Position numbers and translations under genes: made by a program. 51,273 nucleotides of DNA. Origin: Chara braunii. Taxonomy: Eukaryota > Streptophyta > Charophyceae > Charales > Characeae. Below the pieces are notes generated by a model. That model did no database searches. It had not been told where the DNA came from and worked only from the letters and a program-made list of their open reading frames with translations. This document shows, one piece after another, positions 20,192 to 32,149 of the stretch (the stretch's first letter is position 1; each line of letters starts with the position of its first letter). The DNA is taken from the NCBI GenBank assembly GCA_003427395.1, contig BFEA01000534.1, positions 1,036,150-1,087,422 of the forward strand, read 5' to 3'.

Positions 20192-22258
20192 TACACGGTC
20201 TTCTTGAGTGGGCCGTCTGTTCAACTTCACTTAAGGTTAGTCAGTTTGACTCGTACTCCTTCACACTTGTGTGAACCCACACTTGCTTGACCCTGTTCTT
20301 TGAATGTTCACTGAAGAGGTAGACGAAGTTGTGTTTTGTCTGCACGTGTGAAAGAAAGTCTGACGTGAGTTTGAACTTGCATTGTTTTCTTTTGAACTTG
20401 TTGTTTGATCTGATGTGCAGGTACGTAGAAGGATGCCTGAAAAAGAGGAACCTATCCATGTTAATGAAAATGAATAGAAAGATGGTTCACTTCTATTTCT
20501 CGCTTGCATACATATTGAAGGGAAGGACAACCAATAGACGACGAAAAGAAATTCGATCACACAAAGAAGAAGAAATCAATTGGATATAGATTTTTCTTGA
20601 GGATACCCGTTCTTTCTTGAATGACCCTCTTTGTCTATATCCGTCTGTCTGAATGATTTTCTCTCATGTGATCTTCATTTTTGTCAAAGTTACCCTTGAC
20701 GTCAAGCAATGAGGGATCGTTTACCACCGTGGTAGACGTTTTTCCCTTCCCTAGGAGACATCTGAGGCGGGGTTTCGTTGCCTTAGGGGTCGGCCCTGCT
20801 ATTGACTCAGAGTGAACCGCTTATGTGGGGGGATACCATGTTGTTGAGGTGCAGTCAGCCCGACTTCTGAGATCCGGGGTTCGCTCGAGCGAGGACGAGG
20901 GATATCCCAAACCACCTTCTAGGGAAAGGATTTGCGGCTAATCGCAGGGGGCTTTGAGTTTCATGATGCCTCATGTTACGGGGGTAACTGCCATAGCATA
21001 CCCCTCTAGTGGCCGTTTTAGGGGTCACTCGTGCATGAAGAACTGGGTCACAAGAAGCTCGGTTCATGGTTACTAGCTGGAACAGAGCACGACTAGATAC
21101 TCTTGTCGTGGTTGGCCTCGCCACAAGAAGCGAGGACCAATAGGGTCGATATGGCAAGGGAGGCTTGGATAGCTAGAGTCGGTAACGACCCTTCCCAACA
21201 AGGTCAATGGGGGTCAGGAGGACAAGGCAACCAACAAAATTCGAAAGCGGATCCTCGTCCTTAATGAGGCATCCAGCGTTCGGTTGTTCAAGTCGATTGC
21301 TGACTTGTATAGTGGTAGTCGGATTACTTGCAGATGACATTTACACTAAAGCCAGAGTGAAAGCGTAGTCATCACCAGAGCGATAGCATCTTAACGTCGC
21401 TTCGAAGTTGGGATGTCAACATTTCTTTGCTGACAGTCAGTGTGGGGCAGAATGAAAGAATTTGGCAACCCATCTCATCAAGTCAAAAAGTTGTGTCAGC
21501 CCAGCCATTTGGCACTCAGAGTTGTTATATTTTGGTCAGACGTCATTTGAGCATTGCTATGCATGTTAATCATGTTTTTATTCCTTTGTTGATAAGTGTT
21601 ATCTGAGGTCAAGTTCACTTATGTTGGCTCTTCGTTGGATGACAAGTTAAGTCAATCTTTGTCGATTTGATCTGAGCGAGTGGTGTGCATGATTGTATCG
21701 ATTTCATAAGATAAATCAACTCATGTTCACATGAGTCGTCTTTTGAAAATGTTTTGTTTGATTAATTCCTGATTGTCTTTGAAAGAAGGGACTAGGATCG
21801 CTCAAAGTTTTCCTTACACTTGGAATATTACGTCCTAATCGACCAGCGCACGTTCCGATTCCTAGGAGATCAGCGTCCCAGGGACGGGCGATGTGCGGGT
21901 CTTTTTTTATGTTCAACCATGCATACCTATGCTACAACGAACGAGCAAACACCCTCGGCGGACCTACCTCTACAATTGCATTATCAAAGTCTTAGCACGT
22001 GGGCTGGTAGCTCGGCGGGGATATGCCCCCGAGGGTGGTGACAGCCCCTTAGGGAAGGTAAGTTGTGCCCCGTGAGAACCTATTCTGTCGTAGGGAACCG
22101 CGGGATGTACCGCTGGCGCACTCGGCCGGAATGGCGAAGGGTCAGCGGGGGTTACCATTTTGTCCGCGAGTTGTCTCTAAGAAGTTGGAAGCCTAAGTTT
22201 ATCCCGCGTGACACCGTTGGGAGGGCCTTCGCTCGCGCACGGGCCGATGCGCTTGACA
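20192..22258 (+). repeat. 5' LTR
   Basis: Aligned by eye to 28617-30666 over its whole length. It carries a 16-bp tandem duplication near 20265-20285 (ACACTTGTGTGAACCC then ACACTTGC) that the right copy lacks. As an LTR it would hold the promoter and polyadenylation signals, but I could not identify a convincing TATA box. Confidence 0.9.
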
Positions 22259-22260
22259 GG

Positions 22261-22278
22261 TGGCGCCGTTGCCGAGGA
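22261..22278 (+). promoter_or_regulatory. Primer-binding site, tRNA-Asp type
   Basis: TGGCGCCGTTGCCGAGGA starts two bases after the LTR end. It differs at one position from TGGCGCCGTTGCCGGGG, the complement of the plant tRNA-Asp 3' end including CCA, used by many plant Ty3-type elements to prime minus-strand synthesis. It fixes both the orientation and the right boundary of the 5' LTR. Confidence 0.9.
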
Positions 22279-23077
22279 ATAACGACTACCTACCGTTGTC
22301 TCTGGTGGAACGACAGTCGGGAATGAAAGATGTGAAAGGTATACCTTCTCTGCCTGACTCAGGAAAAGGTTAGCAGCTCTGAACCTATGTGGGGAGAAGA
22401 GGGGTAACTCCTTCTTTCACTTTATATTGTGGTTCATTTGGTAGTAGTTTTTATCTTGGACTCACAGGGGAAGTCTACCTTTAAAGTCGTTTTGATAATG
22501 ACTTTTAGTTTCAAGAACTGTTATTGTGACTTTTGTTCACAGTAATTTGTAAGGTTCATTGATAAATGATTGAACATCTGTGGTATATTTTCATTGATGG
22601 AACGACATCCGAGTAAGTTATTTTGATGATTAAGCATAATACTTGCAAGTGACACCTGAAATTGTTTTGATGGTTGTTAAATTATCAACTGTATAATTCG
22701 ATCATTAATATAGTTTATGCCTTTTGCGGGGCAACAAAATGATGAGAGGAACTTTTACAGACGTGCCTTTCTTCAGAGGAAGCGAGGTTGTTGAATTCTT
22801 ACAGGTCTTTCAGACTCTGACAGCACTAATGCTCTAGGGAAAAAATCACAAGTTCCTTTTCATTTTGGGGTTTGTGATAGAAGAATTGACGGTTGAGGTT
22901 GGACATCATGATCTTCTAGGCGCTTCTGAAACCTGAAATGAGTTCGAGAAGTTAATGATTGTCAAATTCCCGAAACCGCCCGAAGGAGAGAAAAAAAACA
23001 ACAACAGAATTCATCATCATGAATACATGACTGGAATAACTCGGCTTATAAAATAGAGAGACGTGGAAAGGGAAAGT
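22279..23077 (+). other. Leader between primer site and gag
   Basis: About 800 bp without a gene. It would contain the packaging and dimerisation region in an active element. No specific motif is recognised. Confidence 0.5.
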
Positions 23078-23935
23078 ATGTCAAGAGTAGACATCCCTCT
23101 CTTTGATGGTAACTTTGTTTCTACTTTTATTGAAAAGTTTGAGCAGCTTGCATCCATCAGCAATTGGGATGAGCCCAATATGTTAAAAATGATTCTCAGA
23201 TATGTCGAAAGAGATTTTGTGAACGTAATCATATAAATAGCCGAAACGTCAAAGACATCGTCTGATTTCTGAGATGCCATGTTAGAAAAGTTTTAGCTGG
23301 GAGATACAATAACAACAGTTGAGGATTTGAAGAATGTCAAGCGAGATGCATACGTGACAAAAGAAAAGTTTCTGGCCGAGTTTAAACGGACTGCTCATCG
23401 GATACAGGGACTAGCAGAAAGAGAAAGATGTTTTATCTTTCTTGCAATTTTTTCTGAGGGAGAACAATATGAATTTATCCGTGAGGTAGACAGTAAATCT
23501 GACTGGGAAAGGATTCGTTTAAATTTTAGTAATGACAATGTTCTTCGTATGCAGCTTCGCTTGCAAAACTCTGGGAGGGAGTGTCAGGTTGATAACCGAA
23601 AGAGACATTCAATTTTTTTGTCGAATCTTTCGAAAATAAAAGGGATGTTGAAAGAGATATAGGACGATTCTCATCGTGAGTATCGGAAAGCAAGGATAAA
23701 ACAACATTTGGAGAACGTATGTGAGAGAGATAGAAAAAATAAGAGGGATTGTTTGGATAATTCTTCAATGTCAACTGCTAAAAAAACAGAACATTGTGAA
23801 TCAGCGTTTCGAAATCAACGAGACCAACGAGCAAAGAAAGGGAGATTGTATTGGAAGAATATTATTTGTAAAAGATGCGGTAGACTTGATCATACTCCGA
23901 ATAGATGCAAGCGATTGGAGGCCATGGAGAAATAA
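23078..23935 (+). pseudogene. Retrotransposon gag relic with CCHC zinc knuckle
   Basis: A single phase from the ATG at 23078 to the TAA at 23933 spans 285 codons with four in-frame stops (codons 53, 65, 73 and 195) and no frameshift. It opens with IPLFDGNFVSTFIEKFEQLA, a layout resembling the start of the gag helical core, with Trp-Asp and MILRYVERDF after it. The C-terminus is basic and holds one knuckle CKRCGRLDHTPNRC (about codons 264-277, nt 23867-23908), a perfect C-x2-C-x4-H-x4-C for RNA binding. Gag forms the virus-like particle that packages element RNA. Ending right after the knuckle, with no pol following, marks a gag-only element. Decay has been by substitution only. Confidence 0.85.
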
Positions 23936-24557
23936 GTTGTCGAGATTCTAAATTAGTTTTTTGAGTCTATTGTGAAGTTGGAAACATTTTTTTTTGATAA
24001 CATTGCATTTTGTCAACTTGAGGTTGATGTTTCCCTTAATATCATTCTTTTTTTGATTAGTTAAAAACTTTATTTGATTTGATGTATCAGCTACCCAGGT
24101 CACCATCAATTAAAAAACTATCTACTATATTTGATCCATTGATGAAGGGTATAGGATGTGGATTACTTTGAAATTCTATGTGAAAGTATTTGTCATGAAT
24201 TGTTTTGTTGTTGTGAGTATTTGGTTGATTGTAAGTTTTATCTCTGAAAAATTATAAATTTATAGGTAGACGACTATGGTTGCTACGAGGGGAGGAGTGA
24301 CTACCTCTCCTCGTGTCAGGCATAGTCACCGTACCTCTATAACTAGGGTCTAGCCAGCCTTGCTTGTAGGAGGTAAGGTTGTTTTACTCTATATGTGAGG
24401 GATTGATGAAAGTAGACACTAAAATTTGGATAGAATGTGACGAAGTTTGAATCGCAAGCAAGACCTGGTCTCGAATGAATCTCATTTATTTTAGGATGAA
24501 TATTATGGAATGTTATGGTGATTGCTAAGGAATGATTATCGAAAAGAAGATTGACTC

Positions 24558-25010
24558 CCATCAACAGACTGGGGAGTGACTTCAATCAGCAACTGGAGAC
24601 TCATTCCCATCAATGGACTGGGATGTCATTCCCATCAATAACTGGGGAGTCACTTTCATATTGATGGAATGAAAGACCCGCAGGGGGTTAAGTCTATGAA
24701 AGTCCTATAACAAGATAATCTCACAACTCAATTTCATAAGTGGACTAGGAAGTGGCTTCAATTAGCAACTGGGGACTCGTTCCCCTCAGTGGACTGGGAG
24801 GTCATTCCCATCAGCAACGTTCTCATCAGCAGACTGAAGAATTGATTCGGTGGCAAGGGGTCTGTCTTAATCAGAGCTCCCATTAGTAGGCTAGAGAGTT
24901 ATTCCCATCAGTGGACTGGGGATTCATTCTCATTAGTAGACTAGGGAGTCATTCCCATCAGTACGCTGGGGAGTCCTTCTGCGGCAGGGAATCTGTCTTA
25001 ATCAGAGTAT
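24558..25010 (+). repeat. Minisatellite, GGACTGGGGAGTCATTCCCATCA unit family
   Basis: More than ten variants of an ACTGGGGAGTCATTCCCATC word lie in direct tandem, about 28-33 bp apart, with insertions of an AATCTGTCTTAATCAGAG block that itself occurs twice. Many plant LTR elements carry such arrays in untranslated interior DNA. Confidence 0.8.
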
Positions 25011-26319
25011 TTCTCTATTTTTGAAGATTGTACTGATTGAGTTGTGATGTGACTATTTCTTTTTTAAATGCCCACAGGGGGTTAAACCTGTGAAAGTCCC
25101 ATAACAGAATGATGTGACGTGACTGTGTTTGGGATTCTATCAAGACCTACAGGGGAATAATCCTGTTGAATTAATGAATTGTGAGAATTCTGAAAACTAA
25201 ATTCAATTTGAATGTTGCGTTGAATGTTACTGTGAGAATTTCGCTCATATTCCTGATGTTGTTGAATTGTTGTGTATTGTAACTGTTGCTTTCACATGAG
25301 AATTTCGTGATAATCATAATTTCTATTTGAATAGCGGACGACAGAGAGTGTCGTTCATTAATTGTTGGTAAAAACGCTCCGACTTATTTCCAGACGGCTG
25401 CATGATTGGTAATACGAAGTACCTATTGAAATCTTATGAAGTTTCTATTGTTATCTTAATGAAGAACGACAGGAATGTCGCTCAGTACGACACATTCATG
25501 TGAGATAATAGTTTTGGGTAGTAGTCGATGCGGTGTTGCTGAGACTATTCTGATTGTAGCGTCCTCATGTTGATAAAGCCCAACGGATGAATTCTAGGGT
25601 TCTGGAAGAATACCTGCTAGAAATTATATCTGGTACCATTCTAATAGAGAGTGATTGAATTTTAGACTACCAAGGGAATGACTCGGATTTTGGTATAAGC
25701 TTCGACCTAATTGTGATTGGGAGAATTTTGTACAAAAGAGTTTCATAAGAATCCAGATAGACCTATATTATTTGTTAATATAGGGTGAACGACGGGGACG
25801 TCGTTCAATGGGGGCTGGGAATGTTGTCGGGGCAAATACCCTTGGGGTTTTTAAATGTCGGACGCTATCCGACTCTTTCATTGGGTTAAAGGACTTGATG
25901 AGACTGACGTTTGTCAAAAGTATATTTATGACCTATGACTGAGAGACTAAAAGTTTTTGAGCTTTTGGCATCCAAGAGTAACAGATGTGACTAACAGTGC
26001 TTCGCTTTTCTTGAGGCCGCAGAACGCGCACGTGAAAACGCTAAAGCTAGACATATTTTATTTAAAATAATATCAAGACCTAAGTAAGTTAAAAAGAGGA
26101 GTGCGTCAGGTATGGGGCCGCAGCGCGGGTGGAATAACGAAGCCTATTTTTTTTTTTTCGGGCCGTGAGGGTTGACCCCGAAGCCGTGGATGGGTAGCCA
26201 TCCACGAAAAAGCAGCAGAGGGGCAGGCAGGCGAGGCCTGCAGGGCCTCAGGAAGACAAGAACTAAGGCCTCAGGCTCGCAGGGCCTGCAAGGACACAGG
26301 TAAGAAGGATGGTTGGGGC

Positions 26320-26592
26320 GAAGCTCTTCTATAAGAAGAGTTGCTAGCCGAGTAGGTTACAACACATGAATCATACCCGACAGATACCGGGATCGAATCT
26401 GATATGCCACGCCCTACTGGGCATAGCTCATTTTGGAGCAGCTATAGGTAAGAATCATCTGACGCGGCCGATTTCGGTCGTGCGATCTACAAGATCGCAC
26501 AGCCTGAAACAGCCGCGTGGATCTGCATGGATGTTGCGCGAGGATGACACATATAAATCGACAAAAAGTAAAAGAAAAAAAAAAAAAATTAA
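26320..26592 (+). mobile_element. tRNA-derived SINE nested in the LTR element
   Basis: TAGCCGAGTAGG (26345-26356) fits the A-box consensus exactly and GGATCGAATCT (26390-26400) is two mismatches from the B-box, with tRNA-like spacing. The body runs about 170 bp to an A-rich tail at about 26565-26590. The start GAAGAGTT and the GGGATCGAATC block are shared with the SINE heads at 15.54 kb, so both may belong to one family. Target duplications were not identified. Confidence 0.68.
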
Positions 26593-26819
26593 AATTTAAC
26601 TAAACTGATGCACCTAGTAGTGCAAGGAGATGTGATAGGGACTTGCAGTCCCTAAAAAGGAAAAAACGTCCGTTTTGAGGGCGTCAGCAGCGTTTCAGGT
26701 AAGTTTTTTTTTTTTTTTTTTTTAGATTTCGTTTGATATTTGATTTTAGATTTTTTTCTTTATTTTGTTATACTCTAAGCAATCGTTCGTTGCCAATCGG
26801 ACTGTTGGGACTAGGTCCC

Positions 26820-26960
26820 ACTAGCAAAAAGGATAGGATCGAGCTCCTGAATCTGGATGTGTTTAAGTACAGATGCAGAAAAACAATTCAATTTCGATTT
26901 CCTGCATATCTCCATAAACTCGTCCAGATTCGGGCATTCGATCCGATCCTCTTTGTTAGT
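26820..26960. repeat. Inverted repeat with ~60-bp arms
   Basis: ACTAGCAAAAAGGATAGGAT and the following bases, through CTGAATCTGGATG and GATGCAGAAA, pair with an inverted copy ending TCCTCTTTGTTAGT at 26960. Arm identity is about 75%. It is followed by an (AAAT)n tract at 26980-27002. It could be a SINE or MITE end pair. Confidence 0.7.
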
Positions 26961-28049
26961 GAGACGACGCCCCTGATAAAATAAATAAATAAATAAATAA
27001 AAAGGAAATGACTGAAGTGGCGCGCCAGCTGGTGGGCAGCAAAGTATAGAGGAAGAACCTCTGCAGACGCCTCAAGTAACGGGCAACCACTTTGTTTCAT
27101 AGGTAAGATTTTTTTTTTAGATTCTTTTTCTTTTAGACTCCCCTCTTTCTACGCCTACTACCTGGTTAGGCGCCTGTTCGTTTGACGAACGGGCTGCAAA
27201 CGATTAGTGGTGCGCCCGAATCTGGCCCCGTTGGCATCCATGTGCGGGCGACAATTCGATCCTTTAGCGTTTCAAGACTTTAAGGTAGAGGTATCAGAAA
27301 AGTTACCGCGGGGGCAATTGGCTGTGGCAGCCAAACGTTCATAGCGACGTTTCTTTTTTCTCCTTTGATGTCGGTTTTTCCCTTCTTGGGAAGCAGCAGT
27401 GTCCTGGAGCAACTGCACCTGGCATAGTTGGTGCCCAAGTATGGGCGCTTGAGGGGAAGAAGAATAAAATAAAAGAGGAGAAAAAAAAAGAGACGAAGGG
27501 GAATGACCACGAATATGGTCGCGGCTACGGACTGGATACAGGCGCGGAAGCTTCCAGATAGTGACGTCCCAGGAGGCTGTTCATTTTGAACAACCTGCTG
27601 CAAATGGTTGAGTATAGTCATTTACTTCCGCGCCTGGATGGGAGTAGCGGCCAGATGAATTACCAAGGCTTGGAACTTGGTTCTCCTAGGGGAACATCAA
27701 GATTTCCAGCCCTTGATCACGTCCAAGATCAAGGGCCAAGCCCTGCTCTGAATTTTTGTTGGGGGCAAAGCAGTTGCCCTCAGCCGCCAGCCAGCAGCTA
27801 GCGGGTCAGCATTCATTTGTGGTTCGTGCTGCTAGTATTTCACTTGGGTGAATGTTGGCTGCTGGAGGAGGAGTTGCTAGTGGAGTGAGAAGGAGCTGAG
27901 TGGAGGCCTGTAAGAGAGAGGAGAGGACTGCTGGAGGTGGCCGTAACTGTGAAGCACAACCATAGCTTTCATCTCAGCAAGGGGAAGAGAAAACAGCGTT
28001 GGAGGTCTGCAGAGAGCGCGGGAGTAAGGCATCCATAGCCACCACTTCA

Positions 28050-28211
28050 ATTGGTGAAATGTTGCGGAGGTGTTGCGCGGCGATCACGGCGACTGCAACC
28101 ATAATTGGTGAAATGTTGGGGAGGTGTTGCGCGGCGATCACGGCGACTGCAGCCATAATTGGAGAAGTGTTGGGAAGATGGTGCGTGGTTTTTGCGGCAA
28201 CGACAGTTTTT
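28050..28211 (+). repeat. 54-bp tandem repeat, about three copies
   Basis: Units start ATTGG(T/A)GAA at 28050, 28104 and 28158, exactly 54 bp apart. The first two are nearly identical and the third decays halfway. Because 54 is a multiple of three, one phase stays open through the array, but I see no evidence that it is translated. Confidence 0.9.
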
Positions 28212-28616
28212 TTGTTGACATACTGCGGGAGCACTGCCGAATTTTTTCGGCGGCAGCTATAATTTTTTTTGGCAGTGACACGGAAGCGTTGCCGGATTTT
28301 TGCGGCGGCAGCATTGGTTAACGACAGTGGTGCGGAAGCGCTGCCGTTTTTTCATGACGGTGGCGGCAGTATTTTTGCATTGACTACATAAAGCGGTTGC
28401 TGGGCATTGGCGCAGGGAAGGTGTCATTGAAGTGGTAGTGCGTCTTGAAGTGACGTGAGTATGGCGCCGTAGTGACGGCGGCGTTGAGGCGCTGTCAAGT
28501 TGTTGGGGGTGAATATGTGTTGAGAGAGTAATGTGGCCGGCGGTTGTCACAAGGGAGTGGTGTGGATCACCTTGCTGACGACTGGTTGTGGCACTGTCTC
28601 ATCTGCAGTGCAATTT

Positions 28617-30666
28617 TACACGGTCTTTTTGAGTGGGCCGTCTCTTCAACTTCACTCAAGGTCGGTCAGTTTGACTCGTACTCCTTCACACTTGCTTGAC
28701 CCTGTTCTTTGAATTTTCATTGAAGAGGTAGAGGAGGTTGTGTTTTGTCTGCACGTGTGAATAAAAGTCTGACGTGAGTTTGAACTTGCATTGTTTTCTT
28801 TTGAACTTGTTGTTTGATCTGATGTGCAAGTAGGTAGAAGGATGCCTGAAAAAGAGGAACCTATCCATGTTAATGGAAGTGAATAGAAGGATAGTTGTCT
28901 TCTATTTCTCGCTTGCATACATATTGAAGGGAAGGACAACCAGTAGACGAAGAAAAGAAATTTGATCACACAAAGAAGAATAAATCAATTGAACATAGAT
29001 TTTTCTGAGGATACCCGCTCTTTCTTGAATGACCCTCCTTGTCTATACATGTCTGTCTAAATGATTTTCTCTCATGTGATCTCCTTTTTCGTATAAGTTA
29101 CCCTTGACGTCAGGCAGTGGGGGATCGTTTGCCGCCGTGGTAGACGTTTTTCCCTTCCCTAGGAGGCATCTAGGGTTGGGGTTCGTTGCCTTAGGGGTCG
29201 GCCCTGCTAATCGACTCAGAGTGGACTGCTTATCGGGGGGATACCATGTTGTTGTGGTGGAGCCAGCTCGACTTCTGGGATCCGGGGTTCCCTCGGGCGA
29301 GGACGAGGGGTATCCCCGACCACCTTCTAGGGAAAGGATTTGCGGCTAATCGCAGGGGGGCTTGAGTTCCATTACGCCTCACGATCCGGGGGGAACTGTC
29401 ATAGCATACCCCTCTAGTGGTCGTTTTAGGGGTCATTCGTGCATGGAGAACTGAGCCACAAGAAGCTCGGTTCATGGTTATTAGCTGGAACAGAGCACGG
29501 CTAGACACTCTTGTCGTGGTTGGCCTCGCCACAAGAAGCGAGGACCAATAGGGTCGGTATGACGAGCGAGGTTTGGATAGCTAGAGTCGGTAACGACCCT
29601 TCCCTGCAGGGTCGATGAGGGTCAGGAGGACAAGGCAACCAACAAAATTCGAAAGCGGATCCTCGTCCTTAATGGGGCATCCAGCGTTCGGTTGTTCAAG
29701 TCGATCGCTGACTCGTATACTGGTAGCTGGATTACTTGCAGATGACATTTACACCAAAGTTAGAGTGAAAGCATAGTCATTACTAGAGCGATAGCATCTT
29801 AACTTCACTTGGGAGTTGGGATGTCAGCATTTCTTTGCTGACAGTCAGTGTGGGGCAGAATGAAAGAACTTGGCAACGCATCTCATCAAGTCGAAAAGTT
29901 GTGTCAGCCCAACCATTTAACAGGCAGAGTGGTGATATTTTGGTCAGACGTCATTTGAGCATCACTATCCATGTTAATCATGCCTTTATCCCTTTGTTGA
30001 TAAGTGTTATCTGAAGTTAAGTCAACTTATGTTCACTATTCGTTGGATGAAAAGTCAAGTCAATCTTTGTCGATTTGATCTGAGCAAGTGATATGCATGA
30101 TTGTACCGATTTCAGAAGATAAGTCAACTTATGTTGACTTGAGTCTTCTTTTGAAAGTGTTTTGTCTGATTAACTCCTGATTGTCTTTGAAAGAAGGGAC
30201 TAGGATCGCTCGAAGTTTTCCTTACGCTTGGAATATGACGTCCTAATCGACCAGCGTACGTTCCGATTGCTGGGAGATCAGCGTCCCAGGGACGGACGAC
30301 GTTCGGGTCCTCTTTGGCGTTCAACCATGCGTACCTATGTTACAGCGAACGAGCAAACGTCATCTGCTGACCTACCTCTGCAATTGCATTATAAAAATCT
30401 TCGCACGTGGGCCGGTAGCTCGGCGGGGATACGCCCCTAAGGGTGGTGACAGCCCCTTACGGAAGGTAAGTTGTGCCCCGCGAGAACCTATCCTCTCGTA
30501 GGGGACCACGTGATGTACAGCTGGCGCACTTGGCAAGAATGGCGAAGGGTCAGCATGAGTTACCGTGTCGTCCCCAAGTTATCTCTAAAAATTTGGAAAC
30601 CTAAGTTTCTCCTGCGAGACACGGCCGGGAGGGCCCTCGCTCGCTTGGGGGCCGATGTGCTCGACA
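28617..30666 (+). repeat. 3' LTR
   Basis: Direct copy of 20192-22258 with roughly 10% differences and several small indels, beginning TACACGGTCTT and ending GCTCGACA. No primer-binding site follows, as expected for the downstream LTR. Confidence 0.9.
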
Positions 30667-32149
30667 ACGCCTCCGATTCTCGCCGTCATTGTCACAGGTC
30701 ACGGACATTCAAACTTAGGTCAAAATATTTTAACCTGTTGGTCATAGGTCTAGTCTAAATCGATTTTTGGCAGATACTTAAATCACCTCAAATCAACCCG
30801 TTCAAACAAAATCTTACCGTCAGTCGGACAATGTCCGACATTGAAAATCACGAGCAGATATCCTTGTAAGTAGTGAGGGAGGAGAACTACGTGTAGCAGC
30901 GAGAAATAAATTGAGCGAACTGTGAAAACACAAGGATTAACGGAGAAATAAGATACTTACCTGACCGTTGTATTTTGTTGTGGTCCATCTCTTTTGTGGA
31001 CGCATTCTCCCCCCCCGCATTCACAATCCTTCGCATGTCGTCACAAACTTAATTGTTAAACGAAATCGCCACTTGTATTGGTCATTGTCATGTTTTCTCT
31101 CCTTTATGGTCGGAGCGAGAGGATGAGGTGACGACGAATGGGATAAACTGAGACGACACGTCTCAAAAAATACGTAGTAAGTATGGTGATAATAATAATG
31201 GTCATAATGTTAGTAATAAAATATGGCAATGTATCTTCTCATGTTTTAGCGAAAGATTTATTCTTATTTTTTACATTTGATGCGCAGTAGAGTGGGAGTC
31301 ATGCTCGCATTGAAGATCGTACTCATCCTGCGTTCTTATCGTAATCTTCATCCTTTTGCGAGGTCGCTCTCATCTTCAAGGGTCGCGACAGTGTTCGTCG
31401 CTTGCTCTGGGAATCCTTGCCTCGTCCGAGTCATCCTCATAAAGTTGAATTTATAGTCGTGGGTCAAGTTTCTGAATGAGTCGGTGAGAGCGTGATGAAA
31501 CAGTCTGTTATAATCATGAGGAGTTGTATGTTTTGCGTGTGTGTGTGTGAGAGAGAGAGAGAGAAAGAACGTCGATGAAGGTCGATTACCGATAATTCCT
31601 AAATACAACGCACCGCTCGACATAACTGTGTTAGACAATAAAGCTTATCTTCTCACACTCTCTTTTCTTCTCCCTCCCTTTCTTTTTTTTTTTCTTCTTT
31701 CTTGTTGTTATGAGTTTGACTTTATGTGTGCTCAGAATGCTTTGTCCATATTTATATCCTTTCCTTTTTGAAGCTCCTCATTTCTCCTTCTTTAATGTTT
31801 TTTTTTAGTTTCGTCCTATCAAGGACTCCTATTGTGGTTTTTCTTGTTCCTTCCATATCCATTCCCCCTTCTGTTGGGAAAAACTCACGCCATCATGTTC
31901 CTCCTTGGGGGCCACCGTGGATACTGTAACATTTGGTGCAGAAACGAGTCCAGTATGACAAATGTACCACCTCTTCAAACCTATAGGATCTACCAAGTAA
32001 AACATTAAAGTTGGTCGTAATACCTCTGTTCCAACGAACCTTAGTAACCTCTTTCAATCTGAATCCTCGTTCTCCCCCCATCCCACACCAATGTAAATCT
32101 ACCATAGCTAGCCCAGAGGGGGGGAAAGATCTAAAAAAAAATATGGAGT
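30667..32149. other. No gene recognised
   Basis: A short (GT)/(GA) tract lies at 31537-31563 and T-rich sequence at 31680-31810. A minus-strand reading at 32105-31893 may be a trailing part of the LINE relic to the right, but no domain is visible. Confidence 0.45.

Larger units (their letters stand above)
23936..28616 (+). other. Non-coding interior of the LTR element
   Basis: About 4.7 kb with no pol domain found in any frame. It holds a minisatellite, a repeated CAGGGGGTTAA..TGTGAAAGTCC block (near 24685 and 25077), and three dispersed hairpins of ACGACNNNNANGTCGTTCA type (about 25336, 25466 and 25788). It also holds a nested SINE, an inverted repeat and a 54-bp tandem array. From about 27100 the base composition becomes clearly GC-richer. 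The 3' end lacks an obvious polypurine tract. Confidence 0.6.
20192..30666 (+). mobile_element. Gag-only LTR retrotransposon (TR-GAG-like), old copy
   Basis: Two direct repeats of 2067 and 2050 bp enclose a 6.36-kb interior. The left repeat ends TTGACA, is followed after GG by a tRNA-Asp-type primer-binding site, and then by a gag relic with a CCHC knuckle. No protease, reverse transcriptase, RNase H or integrase motif is readable in the remaining 4.7 kb. The LTRs look about 10% diverged, so insertion is old. The repeats begin TACACGG rather than TG, no clear polypurine tract precedes the right LTR, and the 5-bp flanks (ACAAC before, ACGCC after) do not match exactly. The primer-site type suggests Ty3-like ancestry. 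Known gag-only plant elements (TR-GAG class) depend on partner enzymes. Confidence 0.88.
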
